This document shows positions 62,201 through 63,217 of a DNA stretch of 64,000 bases, piece after piece. The position numbers and the translations under genes were made by a program. The first letter of the stretch is position 1. The number at the start of each line of letters is the position of its first letter. The DNA is taken from the NCBI GenBank assembly GCA_030141605.1, contig JAQGDQ010000007.1, positions 421,173-485,172 of the forward strand, written 5' to 3'. The notes below the pieces were generated by a model. The model saw nothing but the letters and a program-made list of their open reading frames with translations, was not told the DNA's origin and did no database searches. Source of the stretch: Tubiluchus corallicola. Its lineage: Eukaryota > Priapulida > Priapulimorpha > Priapulimorphida > Tubiluchidae.

Positions 62201-63090
62201 TCTTGTCAAAATCTATTTTTTGTTTTTGGTTTTTTCATTGCAGAAGCTCGTTCTTATCATGGCTGTTTTGCAAATTATAAAACGGAGTCGTACTATCCTT
62301 TTACTGTGTCACTTGCAAACTTTACCTCTGACTTGGACACTGAATGTCTCACGCTATGTCAAAATAAAGGTTATTACTTTAGCAGTCTTCATTATTTGGA
62401 GACAGACAACTACACTTGTAAGTGTGGCAATGGTTTTCCATTCAAAAGGTTCTCATTAAACTGTGCAAGCTGTACAGAGACAACTCATGGATTTTGTCCG
62501 AAGAAAAATGCAGTTTCTGTTTATGCTACAGAAAGTAAGTTTTGGTCCAGTGTTACTGGGTGTTTATTAAATTTATTTTGAATAAATATTGCACTGGAGT
62601 GTTTACATGTTGATATGCAGTAAATAATTTTGATAGTTTGTGATTTGGCTTATTTTCACTTAACGTAATAATTGTTTTGTTTATTTCTGTTTGGGAAAGC
62701 AGTCTCTAGTAAAATTCATCATAATTTTTTGTGTTTTTATTGTAGATTTTCCAGTTGACTCTGACATGTTAGGCTGCTGGGAAAACAAAGATTCAAAACA
62801 ACCAGACCTGAAAGATAGTCACTTTGAAGTCAAAGACATGACACCAGACAAGTGTGAAACCCACTGTTCTGAAGAGCTGTATGGTTATGCTGGCGTACAG
62901 AATGGTACGCACTGTTACTGTGGCAATATATACGGACATCAGTTGCCTGCAAAAAACCCTTGCAACTATGTCTGTGGTTATGAGAAATATGGCAATTGGA
63001 TCTCGCATGAAACAGAAAACTGCAGTGTTTATGAACAAGACTGTATAAGTTGTGGTGGTAGATGGGCTCTGCAACTACACCCGACCAATG
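270..63090 (+). CDS. Internal part of a giant poly-WSC-domain gene (50 exons, ten A-B-C-D-E cassettes)
   Basis: Fifty exons of five recurring types occur in strict order A-B-C-D-E, ten times. All are flanked by AG/GT splice sites in phase 1 and all lengths are multiples of three, so they join into one open frame of about 4,200 codons. Exons C, D and E each encode a full WSC-type domain (GC[W/F] start, paired Cys, CxCG-like centre, CxxC, aromatic V/A-Y end); A plus B encode a fourth split by an intron. Linkers between domains are only a few residues, giving a tightly packed string of about 40 domains with about 340 cysteines. No initiator, signal peptide, membrane segment or stop is visible, so both ends lie outside. 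Known: WSC domains are extracellular and linked to glycan binding. Inferred: secreted or cell-surface matrix, mucus or adhesion protein. The alternative of several adjacent genes is disfavoured because no first or last exon is seen between cassettes. Individual exons are listed below. Confidence 0.85.
1114..1302 (+). CDS. Cassette 1 exon B: second half of split WSC domain
   Basis: 63 codons. It opens NFAILPSYDEC and carries five Cys, ending in SGRNNNFGVCGSK and IYTVYG. It replaces the usual CGGAF with CSGAF and ends VYG rather than VYS. Donor GTAAGT. With exon A it completes an eight-Cys domain. Confidence 0.82.
1530..1850 (+). CDS. Cassette 1 exon C: complete WSC-type domain
   Basis: 107 codons. 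VWKSGRHDYRGCW at the start, ECVSRC, VCYCDD in the centre, CEKCPG, and AVYDTG at the end; eight Cys. It is followed by a very short (105 bp) intron, a trait shared with cassettes 6 and 8. Confidence 0.88.
1956..2276 (+). CDS. Cassette 1 exon D: complete WSC-type domain
   Basis: 107 codons, the longest D exon (the others have 96-97). APHEYQGCF start, CMNACRDRGY, CFCGNGFPY, NCPRC and GTCPRD. About ten extra residues lie in two places: the PNISVVGYD loop, and the segment after the CxxC pair. Ends VYATQ. Confidence 0.88.
2545..2883 (+). CDS. Cassette 1 exon E: complete WSC domain, 10-Cys type
   Basis: 113 codons. VDSDFLGCWRDKS start, SPEKCRAHC, CFCGNTYGRYGPALNPC, CISCGGSWALAVY end. Ten Cys rather than eight. 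Its GCWRDKS opening is closest to that of exon E of cassette 5. It is followed by a 2.2-kb intron. Confidence 0.9.
3420..4020. repeat. Degenerate tandem array, period about 140 bp
   Basis: Recurring blocks of the form 'ACC-ATxxAGTATATCAAA-AAAGGT', 'CATAGGTTACA-GAGAAT-GTTA' and 'CTGxGACC-GGGGxCAAAAA' follow each other in the same order. The last block recurs near 3437, 3580, 3708, 3850 and 3988, giving four to five diverged units. It is more GC-rich than the surrounding intron. No coding frame persists through the units. Confidence 0.6.
5104..5229 (+). CDS. Cassette 2 exon A: first half of split WSC domain
   Basis: 42 codons. FVPGEEVQTGCFKF start, RMTMTPAMCIRFCYDL end; three Cys. Acceptor CAG at 5101-5103, donor GTATGA. 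Too short to stand out as an open frame; recognised by similarity to the other A exons and by phase. Confidence 0.82.
6533..6718 (+). CDS. Cassette 2 exon B: second half of split WSC domain
   Basis: 62 codons. DQDFAVLNNYDECTCG start, YCAACGGAF, RNNYFELCGSK, VQRVYS end; five Cys. The acceptor has a strong pyrimidine tract (TTTCTTTTTTTCAG). Donor GTGAGC. Confidence 0.87.
7313..7651 (+). CDS. Cassette 2 exon C: complete WSC-type domain
   Basis: 113 codons, the longest C exon. YRGCWDF, ECVFLC, VCYCDDS, CQKCPGGN and AVYDTG. An extra segment (NCGFTPSAH) sits just before the CxxC pair and adds a ninth Cys. Otherwise closest to exon C of cassette 1. Confidence 0.88.
7940..8207. repeat. Two-copy diverged tandem duplication, period about 134 bp
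   Basis: Copy 1 starts TTTTGATC at 7940 and copy 2 at 8074. Shared blocks include GAGGGCTG/AAGGGCTG, ATTTTGACCT, ATTTAAATAA-TGATG and GAGAATTAGATAAATAAA, in the same order and spacing. Confidence 0.65.
8393..8683 (+). CDS. Cassette 2 exon D: complete WSC-type domain
   Basis: 97 codons. APHEYQGCFAYYEPD start, DDDCLTKC, CACGNGFPF, NCAYC and GTCPGKNAVSVYSTE. It lacks any ATG, so methionine-initiated ORF finding misses it. Acceptor TTTTAG at 8387-8392, donor GTGAGT. Confidence 0.88.
8917..9260. mobile_element. Dispersed repeat, second copy of the TA-flanked MITE at 58268
   Basis: It shares, in order, GACCTCGCTTT-A-GGA, ACTAGTTGG, TCACTTTGTTTACAT, CATCAGTGTAA, GAGTTATTTG-GTCAATTGC, TTTATATACTTTTGCAT-GGAGC and TTTTTGAGACAAT with 58280-58650. 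The ends are not sharply defined here; the left end reads AGGGCATCTC after ATA. Confidence 0.6.
9373..9500. repeat. GC-rich block with two nested short hairpins
   Basis: A sharp GC-rich island in AT-rich intron. It contains the palindromes GGGGCTTCGCCCC (9377-9389) and CCCCCATGGGGG (9396-9407), then a pyrimidine-rich stretch. It looks like part of an inserted repeat next to the 8917 element. No RNA gene is recognised. Confidence 0.45.
9835..10182 (+). CDS. Cassette 2 exon E: complete WSC domain, 10-Cys type
   Basis: 116 codons. VMSDVLGCWEEKRPG, ERDMPYEAP, TPEKCRAHC, CFCGDTYGRYHPALNPC, CSTCGGDWAL. Potential N-glycosylation at ANLT. Nearly identical to exon E of cassette 7 (18 differences in 348 nt by hand count), although 37 kb apart. 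Confidence 0.9.
11027..11158 (+). CDS. Cassette 3 exon A: first half of split WSC domain
   Basis: 44 codons. FLPGDALRTGCLRL start, FGSLNRMTMSSAMCVKYCYQS end; three Cys. The FGSL segment is shared with exon A of cassette 6. Donor GTATAA is weak beyond GT. Confidence 0.8.
12857..13045 (+). CDS. Cassette 3 exon B: second half of split WSC domain
   Basis: 63 codons. DQDFAVLTSYDECTC, YCAVCGGAFTGRNNYF, HCGSKNTGYAMVYRVYS; five Cys. The segment between the CxC and YCxxC pairs is one or two residues longer than in cassettes 4, 5, 7, 9 and 10, as it also is in cassettes 2 and 8. Confidence 0.87.
13330..13890 (-). mobile_element. Decayed LINE reverse-transcriptase fragment
   Basis: On the minus strand, around 13808-13860, the translation gives NNYEKAFDHVYHNCIVE, the RT motif with FD. 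It continues through a GVLS-like QGCVLS, then YASETWTVNQ and, near 13500, a block resembling FGHLV. This order matches the RT core and C-terminal part of non-LTR retrotransposons. Stops and frameshifts break it. It lies antisense in the B-C intron of cassette 3. Confidence 0.7.
14393..14707 (+). CDS. Cassette 3 exon C: complete WSC-type domain
   Basis: 105 codons. VWNEARPEYRGCWNF, ECVSHC, ICHCDDT, CEKCLGG, YCGSGAGVYAVYDTG; eight Cys. The usual CPG after the CxxC pair is CLG here. Confidence 0.88.
15617..15907 (+). CDS. Cassette 3 exon D: complete WSC-type domain
   Basis: 97 codons. APHKYQGCFAYYKPD, CVTMCRDKGYYF, CRCGNGFPF, NCESC and GTCPGKNAISVYTTE. The mid loop is SGFYPSLTDEY instead of the common SSLHYxQxxEY. 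Eight Cys. Confidence 0.88.
17772..18095 (+). CDS. Cassette 3 exon E: complete WSC domain, 10-Cys type
   Basis: 108 codons. VESDILGCWEN, ERDMVYRSSGI, TPDKCRLHC, CYCGNTYGRYAPARNPC, CFTCGGSSAIEVHP. From 17831 to the donor it differs from exon E of cassette 8 at only six positions by hand count. The split codon at its end uses A, not G. Potential N-glycosylation at VNLT and ENGT. Confidence 0.9.
18604..18690. repeat. Imperfect CAT/ATC trinucleotide microsatellite
   Basis: A run of ATC/CAT triplets with interruptions (CATCATCATCATCACC) inside the E3-to-A4 intron. Confidence 0.8.
18919..19050 (+). CDS. Cassette 4 exon A: first half of split WSC domain
   Basis: 44 codons. IFQPGEKLRTGCYSSSPSYN, STTEMRLSMTPKMCVHHCF; three Cys. 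The first codon is split A|TA (Ile), matching the A that ends the preceding exon E. Closest to exon A of cassette 9. Confidence 0.82.
19235..19417 (+). CDS. Cassette 4 exon B: second half of split WSC domain
   Basis: 61 codons. AHDFAVLTNHDECKC, SNVEFQDAQ, HCAKCIGAWTGR, FCGR, SVYRVYS; five Cys. It shares the CKCxSNVEFQ block with exon B of cassette 9. Confidence 0.86.
20734..21042 (+). CDS. Cassette 4 exon C: complete WSC-type domain
   Basis: 103 codons, the shortest C exon. WKRAADDHEYRGCWRF, DCLSQC, CFCDDSFGTG, CPRCPGEN, FCGDRNNVYAVYDTG. The ADD insertion before YRGC is shared with cassette 9. The loop after the third Cys is shortened (RQQQLRAPFAL). Confidence 0.88.
21453..21743 (+). CDS. 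Cassette 4 exon D: complete WSC-type domain
   Basis: 97 codons. APLEYQGCFAYYKPE, VCELLCENKGYFF, CRCGNGFPFRKF, NCLSC, GVCPDGNAVLVYATS. The end reads ATS instead of STE, but the codon is still split after A. Eight Cys. Confidence 0.88.
22024..22113 (+). mobile_element. 5-prime-truncated LINE 3-prime tail
   Basis: The sequence GATCATGAC-T-AATTTTACT-TTTAC-TTTACTCA-GTTTAAAATG followed by CCTAATAAA and an A-rich tail closely matches 44064-44150, where it follows LINE coding remnants. Only the last ~90 bp is present. It ends about 40 bp upstream of the exon E acceptor at 22152. Confidence 0.65.
22153..22461 (+). CDS. Cassette 4 exon E: complete WSC domain, 10-Cys type
   Basis: 103 codons, the shortest E exon. 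SDVLGCWEDNVERDMAY lacks the loop found between GCWED and ERDM in other copies. TPEACKLHC, CFCGNSYGRYGPARNPC, CLTCGGEWALLVYP. Closest to cassette 9. Its acceptor lies about 40 bp past a LINE 3-prime tail. Confidence 0.9.
22566..22797. mobile_element. Foldback MITE with ~80-110 bp inverted arms
   Basis: The left arm (TGTACTTTATT, CAGA-AACAAAG-TCA-TGTAACACGACTG, CACTTTGC) recurs in reverse complement at the right end (GCAAAGTGTTGGG, CAGTCGTGTTACA, AATAAAGTACA). The whole element can fold into one long hairpin. No coding capacity; target duplication unclear. Confidence 0.65.
23110..24439. repeat. Minisatellite, 46-bp unit, about 29 copies
   Basis: The unit runs AACTTAACAAATAATTGATG, then CTTGATACCAAG and TTCACTCTGCTAGT (46 bp). 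It repeats head to tail with few substitutions (C/T after GATA, GCTAGT/GTCAGT, GATGCTT/GATACTT). Two units near 23641-23692 are shortened to about 25 bp. It lies wholly within the E4-to-A5 intron. It is not a CRISPR array: there are no unique spacers. Confidence 0.95.
25137..25268 (+). CDS. Cassette 5 exon A: first half of split WSC domain
   Basis: 44 codons. FMFGEELGSGCYKQ, FDESTMLRRKSMSARMC, HCYGL; three Cys. It shares the FDEST-LRR-SMSARMC block with exon A of cassette 10. The usual PGEE is FGEE here. Confidence 0.83.
26080..26259 (+). CDS. Cassette 5 exon B: second half of split WSC domain
   Basis: 60 codons. GHNFGVLTSYEECKCTSS, KCAACGGSWNGRRNHWGFCGRKGYIGVY; five Cys. Closest to exon B of cassette 10 (GGSWNGR and CGRKGY are shared). 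The YC of the YCxxC pair is KC here. Confidence 0.87.
27726..28043 (+). CDS. Cassette 5 exon C: complete WSC-type domain
   Basis: 106 codons. VWREARYQYRGCWRFPPG, RCMSRC, ICHCDDTFGTGNAIGAS, CEKCPGDSDGFCG, YAVYDTG; eight Cys. The GTGNAI block is shared with cassette 10. Confidence 0.88.
28375..28662 (+). CDS. Cassette 5 exon D: complete WSC-type domain
   Basis: 96 codons. APHEYQGCFPYYRS, DCAIKCRDQGYLF, CKCGNGFPFQKF, DCGSC, GICPGENAVTVYSTE. The common NC before the CxxC pair is DC. Eight Cys. Followed by the largest intron in the window (4.5 kb). Confidence 0.88.
28867..29625. mobile_element. hAT-like non-autonomous element with 8-bp target duplication
   Basis: The left end CAGAGCCGGCTCTAGG is matched by an inverted right end TAGAGCTGGCCTTG (11 of 14). 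The flanks TCTATGTG (28859-28866) and TCTAAGTG (29626-29633) match 7 of 8, the size expected for hAT insertion. The interior is non-coding and includes a TA microsatellite. The right end is repeated once more about 60 bp downstream (to about 29690). Confidence 0.7.
29263..29302. repeat. (AT)n microsatellite, about 20 repeats
   Basis: An uninterrupted AT dinucleotide run inside the hAT-like element; likely length-polymorphic. Confidence 0.95.
29583..29691. repeat. Two-copy tandem duplication of the hAT-like right end
   Basis: GAGGCAACTG-CCAGTTTGCCTAGTGGTAGAG-TGG-CTTGTCTAAG occurs twice about 57 bp apart with a few substitutions. Confidence 0.7.
29824..31884. mobile_element. Candidate DNA transposon with ~37-bp terminal inverted repeats
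   Basis: The left end starts ATGCGATTTTCAGTTG; the right end in reverse complement starts ATGCACTTTTCAATTG. Over 37 bp, 28 positions agree by hand count. Related motifs recur just inside the left end (near 29897 and 29999). I see no clear target duplication and no recognisable transposase; short frames (30731-30988, 30985-31197 minus) have no family I know. Confidence 0.45.
31153..31238. repeat. Perfect 30-bp inverted repeat with 26-bp spacer
   Basis: The arm starting GAAGCAAAGTGTGGGG at 31153-31182 is repeated exactly in reverse complement at 31209-31238. It would form a strong hairpin. Confidence 0.9.
32168..32375 (-). pseudogene. hAT transposase C-terminal (dimerisation) fragment
   Basis: The minus-strand translation contains VSVALCERSFSKLKQIKNH followed by MRSTVGQPKLSDLSVE, the signature of the hAT-family C-terminal dimerisation region (xSCERSFSxLKxIK...RLxxL). 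Only the C-terminal piece survives. Upstream the frame runs into unrelated repeat sequence at a small palindrome (ACACAGGATG-GTGT-CATCCTGTGT near 32378-32401). Confidence 0.75.
33156..33491 (+). CDS. Cassette 5 exon E: complete WSC domain, 10-Cys type
   Basis: 112 codons. VESDLLGCWRDKSP, ERDMSHSAGLQTRDDC, CYCGNSYGRHGPALNPC, CRTCGGAWALQVY. TPEKC is replaced by TRDDC. The GCWRDKS opening matches cassette 1 best. Ten Cys. Confidence 0.9.
35068..35193 (+). CDS. Cassette 6 exon A: first half of split WSC domain
   Basis: 42 codons. ALSPGDEHQTGCYN, FGSLKRITMSSKMC, YCYQL; three Cys. Closest to exon A of cassette 3. A TTAA-bounded repeat starts only about 50 bp past its donor. Confidence 0.8.
35244..37647. 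mobile_element. TTAA-bounded element I (2.4 kb, piggyBac-like ends)
   Basis: Left flank TTAA at 35240-35243, then AGGATAAGAAAAG; the right end CTTTCCTTGTCCT is followed by TTAA at 37648-37651. The subterminal regions on both sides match those of element II (ATCTTAA-CATA-TACTCACGTTAAA on the left; GTGATATAATTTTTTA-TGCGA-TTTTCTGA on the right). The interior (about 35560-37490) shows no transposase; the short frame at 35566-35805 is unrecognised. Confidence 0.6.
37652..38113. mobile_element. TTAA-bounded MITE II (462 bp), abutting element I
   Basis: It starts AGGACAAGAAAAGG after TTAA (37648-37651) and ends TTTTCTTGTCCT before TTAA (38114-38117). The inverted arms extend about 80 bp (AGGACAAGAAAA, TTTCAGAAAATT / CCTCAGAAAATT, ATCTTAA). 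The middle TTAA is shared with element I, making a near-perfect palindrome at the junction. No coding capacity. Confidence 0.72.
38758..38943 (+). CDS. Cassette 6 exon B: second half of split WSC domain
   Basis: 62 codons. GRDFAILKNYDECTCGNGS, YCGACGAAFTGRNNYFSLCGDK, YAAVYKVYQ; five Cys. It ends VYQ rather than VYS; the next exon is still joined in phase 1. Confidence 0.85.
39165..39479 (+). CDS. Cassette 6 exon C: complete WSC-type domain
   Basis: 105 codons. EWTEARLEYRGCWSF (the first codon is Glu, not the usual Val), ECISLC, VCHCDNSSGIG, CKKCPGGNDGYCC, FAVYDTG. YCCE replaces YCGx, giving nine Cys at 39437-39442. Similar to cassette 8. Followed by a 107-bp intron. Confidence 0.86.
39587..39877 (+). 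CDS. Cassette 6 exon D: complete WSC-type domain
   Basis: 97 codons. APHEYQGCFLHFESE, ECLTMCRNSGYFF, CYCGNSYPFQKYTFSCASC, GTCPRRSAVSVYTTE. The strongly conserved GNGFPF is GNSYPF here. Donor GTAAAT is weaker than in sister copies. Confidence 0.87.
40390..40704 (+). CDS. Cassette 6 exon E: complete WSC domain, 10-Cys type
   Basis: 105 codons. VTSDILGCWREDRNMPYKAP lacks about eleven residues present between GCWEE and ERNMPY in cassette 7. TPEKCRAHC, CFCGNTYPGVYPGAHPC, CSTCGGNWSIAVYPTY. The flanking intron sequence on both sides resembles that of cassette 7. Ends with a split A. Confidence 0.89.
42012..42137 (+). CDS. Cassette 7 exon A: first half of split WSC domain
   Basis: 42 codons. ISVPGEELGTGCYRKNP, HAGLTPKMC, YCFEL; three Cys. 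The first codon is A|TT (Ile), consistent with the A left by the preceding exon. The most divergent A exon in its middle (NYNATLMPFH). Confidence 0.8.
42659..42838 (+). CDS. Cassette 7 exon B: second half of split WSC domain
   Basis: 60 codons. GYDFTLSTSSWECRC, SEKAFESE, YCVSCFGAFTARNNYYGLCGR, GLYRVYS; five Cys. The conserved NYDECxC is SSWECRC and CGGAF is CFGAF. The acceptor TTTTTTTTAAG is strong. The frame is intact despite the divergence. Confidence 0.82.
43084..43960 (+). pseudogene. Decayed LINE reverse-transcriptase fragment
   Basis: One frame from 43101 gives PDDTVLYKV (a degenerate form of the YADD catalytic block), then NNYCRANKLALNASKNKLI and YKHLGVYLSKE, the order seen in the palm and thumb of non-LTR RTs. 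After 43385 the frame shifts several times but traces persist (SLVWPILEY in another frame near 43430; a final frame at 43700-43885). Catalytically dead. Confidence 0.75.
43968..44053. repeat. Inverted repeat in LINE 3-prime region
   Basis: GTGCCTACTACTG-TATGGATGACAG at 43968-43992 pairs with CTGTCATCCATGG-CAGTAGTAGGCAC at 44024-44053, with a small bulge. It probably belongs to the 3-prime untranslated part of the LINE copy that precedes it. Confidence 0.75.
44060..44152 (+). mobile_element. LINE 3-prime tail
   Basis: GATCATGAC-ATAGAATTTTACTG, TTTACTCAAGTTTAAAATG and CCTAATAAATAATAAAATG match 22024-22113. The tail leads into a microsatellite, typical of LINE 3-prime ends. Confidence 0.65.
44153..44240. 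repeat. Compound palindromic microsatellite (GAT)n(AAT)n...(ATT)n
   Basis: GAT and AAT triplets run into CACCATCATCATCATGG and then TTA triplets, so the two halves are reverse complements and can fold back. Confidence 0.9.
44388..44714 (+). CDS. Cassette 7 exon C: complete WSC-type domain
   Basis: 109 codons. VWKTVSAGDSEYRGCWNY has an insertion before YRGC. ECLFQC, MCHCDDSSGVG, CPNCSSGNSGFCGG, VYAVYDTG; eight Cys. It shares HFALIGKK and CPxC with cassettes 4 and 9. Confidence 0.87.
45501..45791 (+). CDS. Cassette 7 exon D: complete WSC-type domain
   Basis: 97 codons. APHQYQGCFGRYKT, ECVAKCRNQGYYYSSLHYTQ, CKCGNGFSFTRF, NCASC, GTCPGKNAVSVYSTE; eight Cys. GFPF is GFSF here. Confidence 0.89.
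47051..47398 (+). CDS. Cassette 7 exon E: complete WSC domain, 10-Cys type
   Basis: 116 codons, same length as exon E of cassette 2 and nearly identical to it, with a long central run differing at only one or two bases. VMSDVLGCWEEKRPG, TPEKCRAHC, CFCGDTYGRYHPALNPC, CSTCGGNWASEVYPTY. Its ends and flanking introns resemble cassette 6 instead, suggesting gene conversion. Confidence 0.9.
47516..47641 (+). CDS. Cassette 8 exon A: first half of split WSC domain
   Basis: 42 codons. VFVPGEELRTGCFKFAQNF, GGLKQITMSSTMC, YCYAL; three Cys. Separated from the preceding exon E by only 117 bp, the shortest E-to-A intron in the window. Confidence 0.83.
48707..48898 (+). CDS. Cassette 8 exon B: second half of split WSC domain
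   Basis: 64 codons, the longest B exon. DQGYAVLTNYDECKCATVG, YCVACGGAFNGRNNYLSLCGSK, YAAVYRVYS; five Cys. The extended stretch before the YCxxC pair resembles cassette 3. Confidence 0.87.
49666..49977 (+). CDS. Cassette 8 exon C: complete WSC-type domain
   Basis: 104 codons. VWKEASHEYRGCWKL, ECMTHC, VCHCDDSTGTGRA, CEKCPGGNDGYCS, FAVYDTG; eight Cys. The usual YCG is YCS. Followed by a 105-bp intron as in cassettes 1 and 6. Confidence 0.88.
50083..50373 (+). CDS. Cassette 8 exon D: complete WSC-type domain
   Basis: 97 codons. APHEYEGCFGHYKPE, ECVTKCRDEGYLFGSLHYSQ, CKCGNGFPFMRF, NCARC, GTCPGKNAVSVYSTD; eight Cys. YQGC is YEGC. Donor GTAAGT. Confidence 0.89.
50970..51293 (+). CDS. Cassette 8 exon E: complete WSC domain, 10-Cys type
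   Basis: 108 codons. VESDIMGCWKDKGLTEAERDMVY, TPDKCRLHC, CYCGNTYGRYAPARNPC, CFTCGGSSAIEVHP. From 51029 to its donor it matches exon E of cassette 3 except at six positions by hand count; upstream of that point the two diverge. Ends with a split A. Confidence 0.9.
51668..51799 (+). CDS. Cassette 9 exon A: first half of split WSC domain
   Basis: 44 codons. IFTPGEELRSGCHLSS, YNLNESTTLKRLSISSEMCVHHCFAL; three Cys. The first codon is A|TA (Ile). Closest to exon A of cassette 4 (YNLN-STT and MCVHHCFA are shared). Confidence 0.83.
52173..52352 (+). CDS. Cassette 9 exon B: second half of split WSC domain
   Basis: 60 codons. DHDFAVLTKYDECKCTSNVEFQ, YCGRCASAWTSGNNYF, LCGRNNYYAVNRVYS; five Cys. Closest to cassette 4. 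CGGAF is CASAW, and the GRNN motif is SGNN. Confidence 0.86.
52553..52601. repeat. TTA/TTG trinucleotide microsatellite
   Basis: TTA triplets flank a run of seven GTT units within the B-C intron of cassette 9. Confidence 0.92.
53597..53920 (+). CDS. Cassette 9 exon C: complete WSC-type domain
   Basis: 108 codons. VWKRTADDPDYRGCWKF, ECLSLC, MCQCDRTLGTG, CPRCPLGDEGFCG, VYAVYDLG; eight Cys. It ends DLG where all others have DTG. Closest to cassette 4 (WKR-ADD, CPRCP). Confidence 0.88.
55067..55230. repeat. Exact 82-bp tandem duplication
   Basis: The segment starting GGTTGAGGAGCGTTG at 55067 is repeated with no difference at 55149. Absence of any change implies a recent duplication or an assembly artefact. 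Confidence 0.93.
55227..55730. mobile_element. Nested hAT-like MITE (about 504 bp) with 8-bp target duplication
   Basis: The left end CATTGGCGGCTC and the right end (reverse complement CAGGGGCAGCTT) agree at 8 of 12. The flanks CCTTTGGC (55219-55226) and CCTTTGAC (55731-55738) match 7 of 8. Non-coding interior. Confidence 0.55.
56355..56642 (+). CDS. Cassette 9 exon D: complete WSC-type domain
   Basis: 96 codons. DAPNHQGCFAYYKPD (one extra residue before AP), ICLINCTDKGYYYGSVHC, CKCGNGFPFRKF, NCARC, GTCPGKNAVSVYSTE. An unpaired-looking ninth Cys sits in the VHCSQ loop (56501-56503) where sister copies have Tyr. Confidence 0.87.
57898..58233 (+). CDS. Cassette 9 exon E: complete WSC domain, 10-Cys type
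   Basis: 112 codons. FTSKILGCWEDRDPD, ERDMSY, TPEKCKLHC, FAGLQNGTECYCSNSYGRY, CLTCGGEWALEVYP. The CxCGN motif is CYCSN. Closest to cassette 4. Potential N-glycosylation at QNLT and QNGT. Confidence 0.9.
58268..58763. mobile_element. TA-flanked MITE (Tc1/mariner-type), 496 bp
   Basis: The left end CACCCATATCTCGGTTTGC and the right end (reverse complement CACTCATATCTCAGTTTGC) agree at 17 of 19. TA lies on both sides (58266-58267 and 58764-58765), as expected for Tc1/mariner/pogo insertion. No transposase. A related copy is at 8917-9260. Confidence 0.75.
59203..59295. repeat. GTT-rich trinucleotide microsatellite
   Basis: GTTGTT runs interrupted by T and GCT units, in the E9-to-A10 intron. The long Cys/Val frame across it is an artefact of the repeat. 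Confidence 0.88.
59771..59902 (+). CDS. Cassette 10 exon A: first half of split WSC domain
   Basis: 44 codons. DFVPGEELGTGCFRQ, FDESTILRRQSMSARMC, HCYEL; three Cys. Nearly the same as exon A of cassette 5 in its second half. Confidence 0.84.
60686..60865 (+). CDS. Cassette 10 exon B: second half of split WSC domain
   Basis: 60 codons. EHDFAVLTNYDECKCTSN, HCAPCGGSWNGRNNQYGLCGRKGYVGVYRVYS; five Cys. Closest to cassette 5. Acceptor TACGCAG, donor GTAGGT. Confidence 0.87.
61676..61990 (+). CDS. Cassette 10 exon C: complete WSC-type domain
   Basis: 105 codons. VWKEARHEYRGCWRFP, ECLYKC, VCHCDDNLGTGNAI, CSKCPNEESGYCG, VYAVYDTG; eight Cys. Shares GCWRFP and GTGNAI with cassette 5. The middle (NELKTTQSEHYFVLLGQ) is divergent. 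Confidence 0.88.
62244..62534 (+). CDS. Cassette 10 exon D: complete WSC-type domain
   Basis: 97 codons. EARSYHGCFANYKTE replaces the usual APHEYQGC opening, then ECLTLCQNKGYYFSSLHY, CKCGNGFPFKRF, NCASC, GFCPKKNAVSVYATE; eight Cys. Potential N-glycosylation at ANFT and DNYT. Confidence 0.88.
62746..63090 (+). CDS. Cassette 10 exon E: complete WSC domain, 10-Cys type
   Basis: 115 codons. VDSDMLGCWENKD, VKDMTPDKCETHC, CYCGNIYGHQLPAKNPC, CISCGGRWALQLHP. It carries an extra stretch (EKYGNWISHETE) between the seventh and eighth Cys that no other copy has. Donor GTAAGA at 63091. No exon A follows before the window ends. Confidence 0.89.
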
Positions 63091-63217
63091 GTAAGAATAG
63101 CTCACTGATTTTTACAGTGTTTCACATTTGTGAAAAGCAGCTTGCAGGAAATATTTTGCCCAGTTTGACGTAAATGTATTTAACTATTGTATTTCGAATT
63201 TGCTATAACTAGTAGAA

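Larger units (their letters stand above)
59903..62745 (+). other. Introns of cassette 10
   Basis: Introns of about 783, 810, 253 and 211 bp. All are AT-rich with nothing recognisable. This cassette is the most compact after the B-C interval and carries no transposon I can see until 63.2 kb. Confidence 0.55.

Noticed and set aside
270-63090. Ten separate tandem genes instead of one
   Set aside because: No start codon context, signal peptide, stop, or poly-A signal is found between exon E and the next exon A, and the split codon at each E/A junction (G or A) is compatible with the next exon. Only RNA could exclude it fully.
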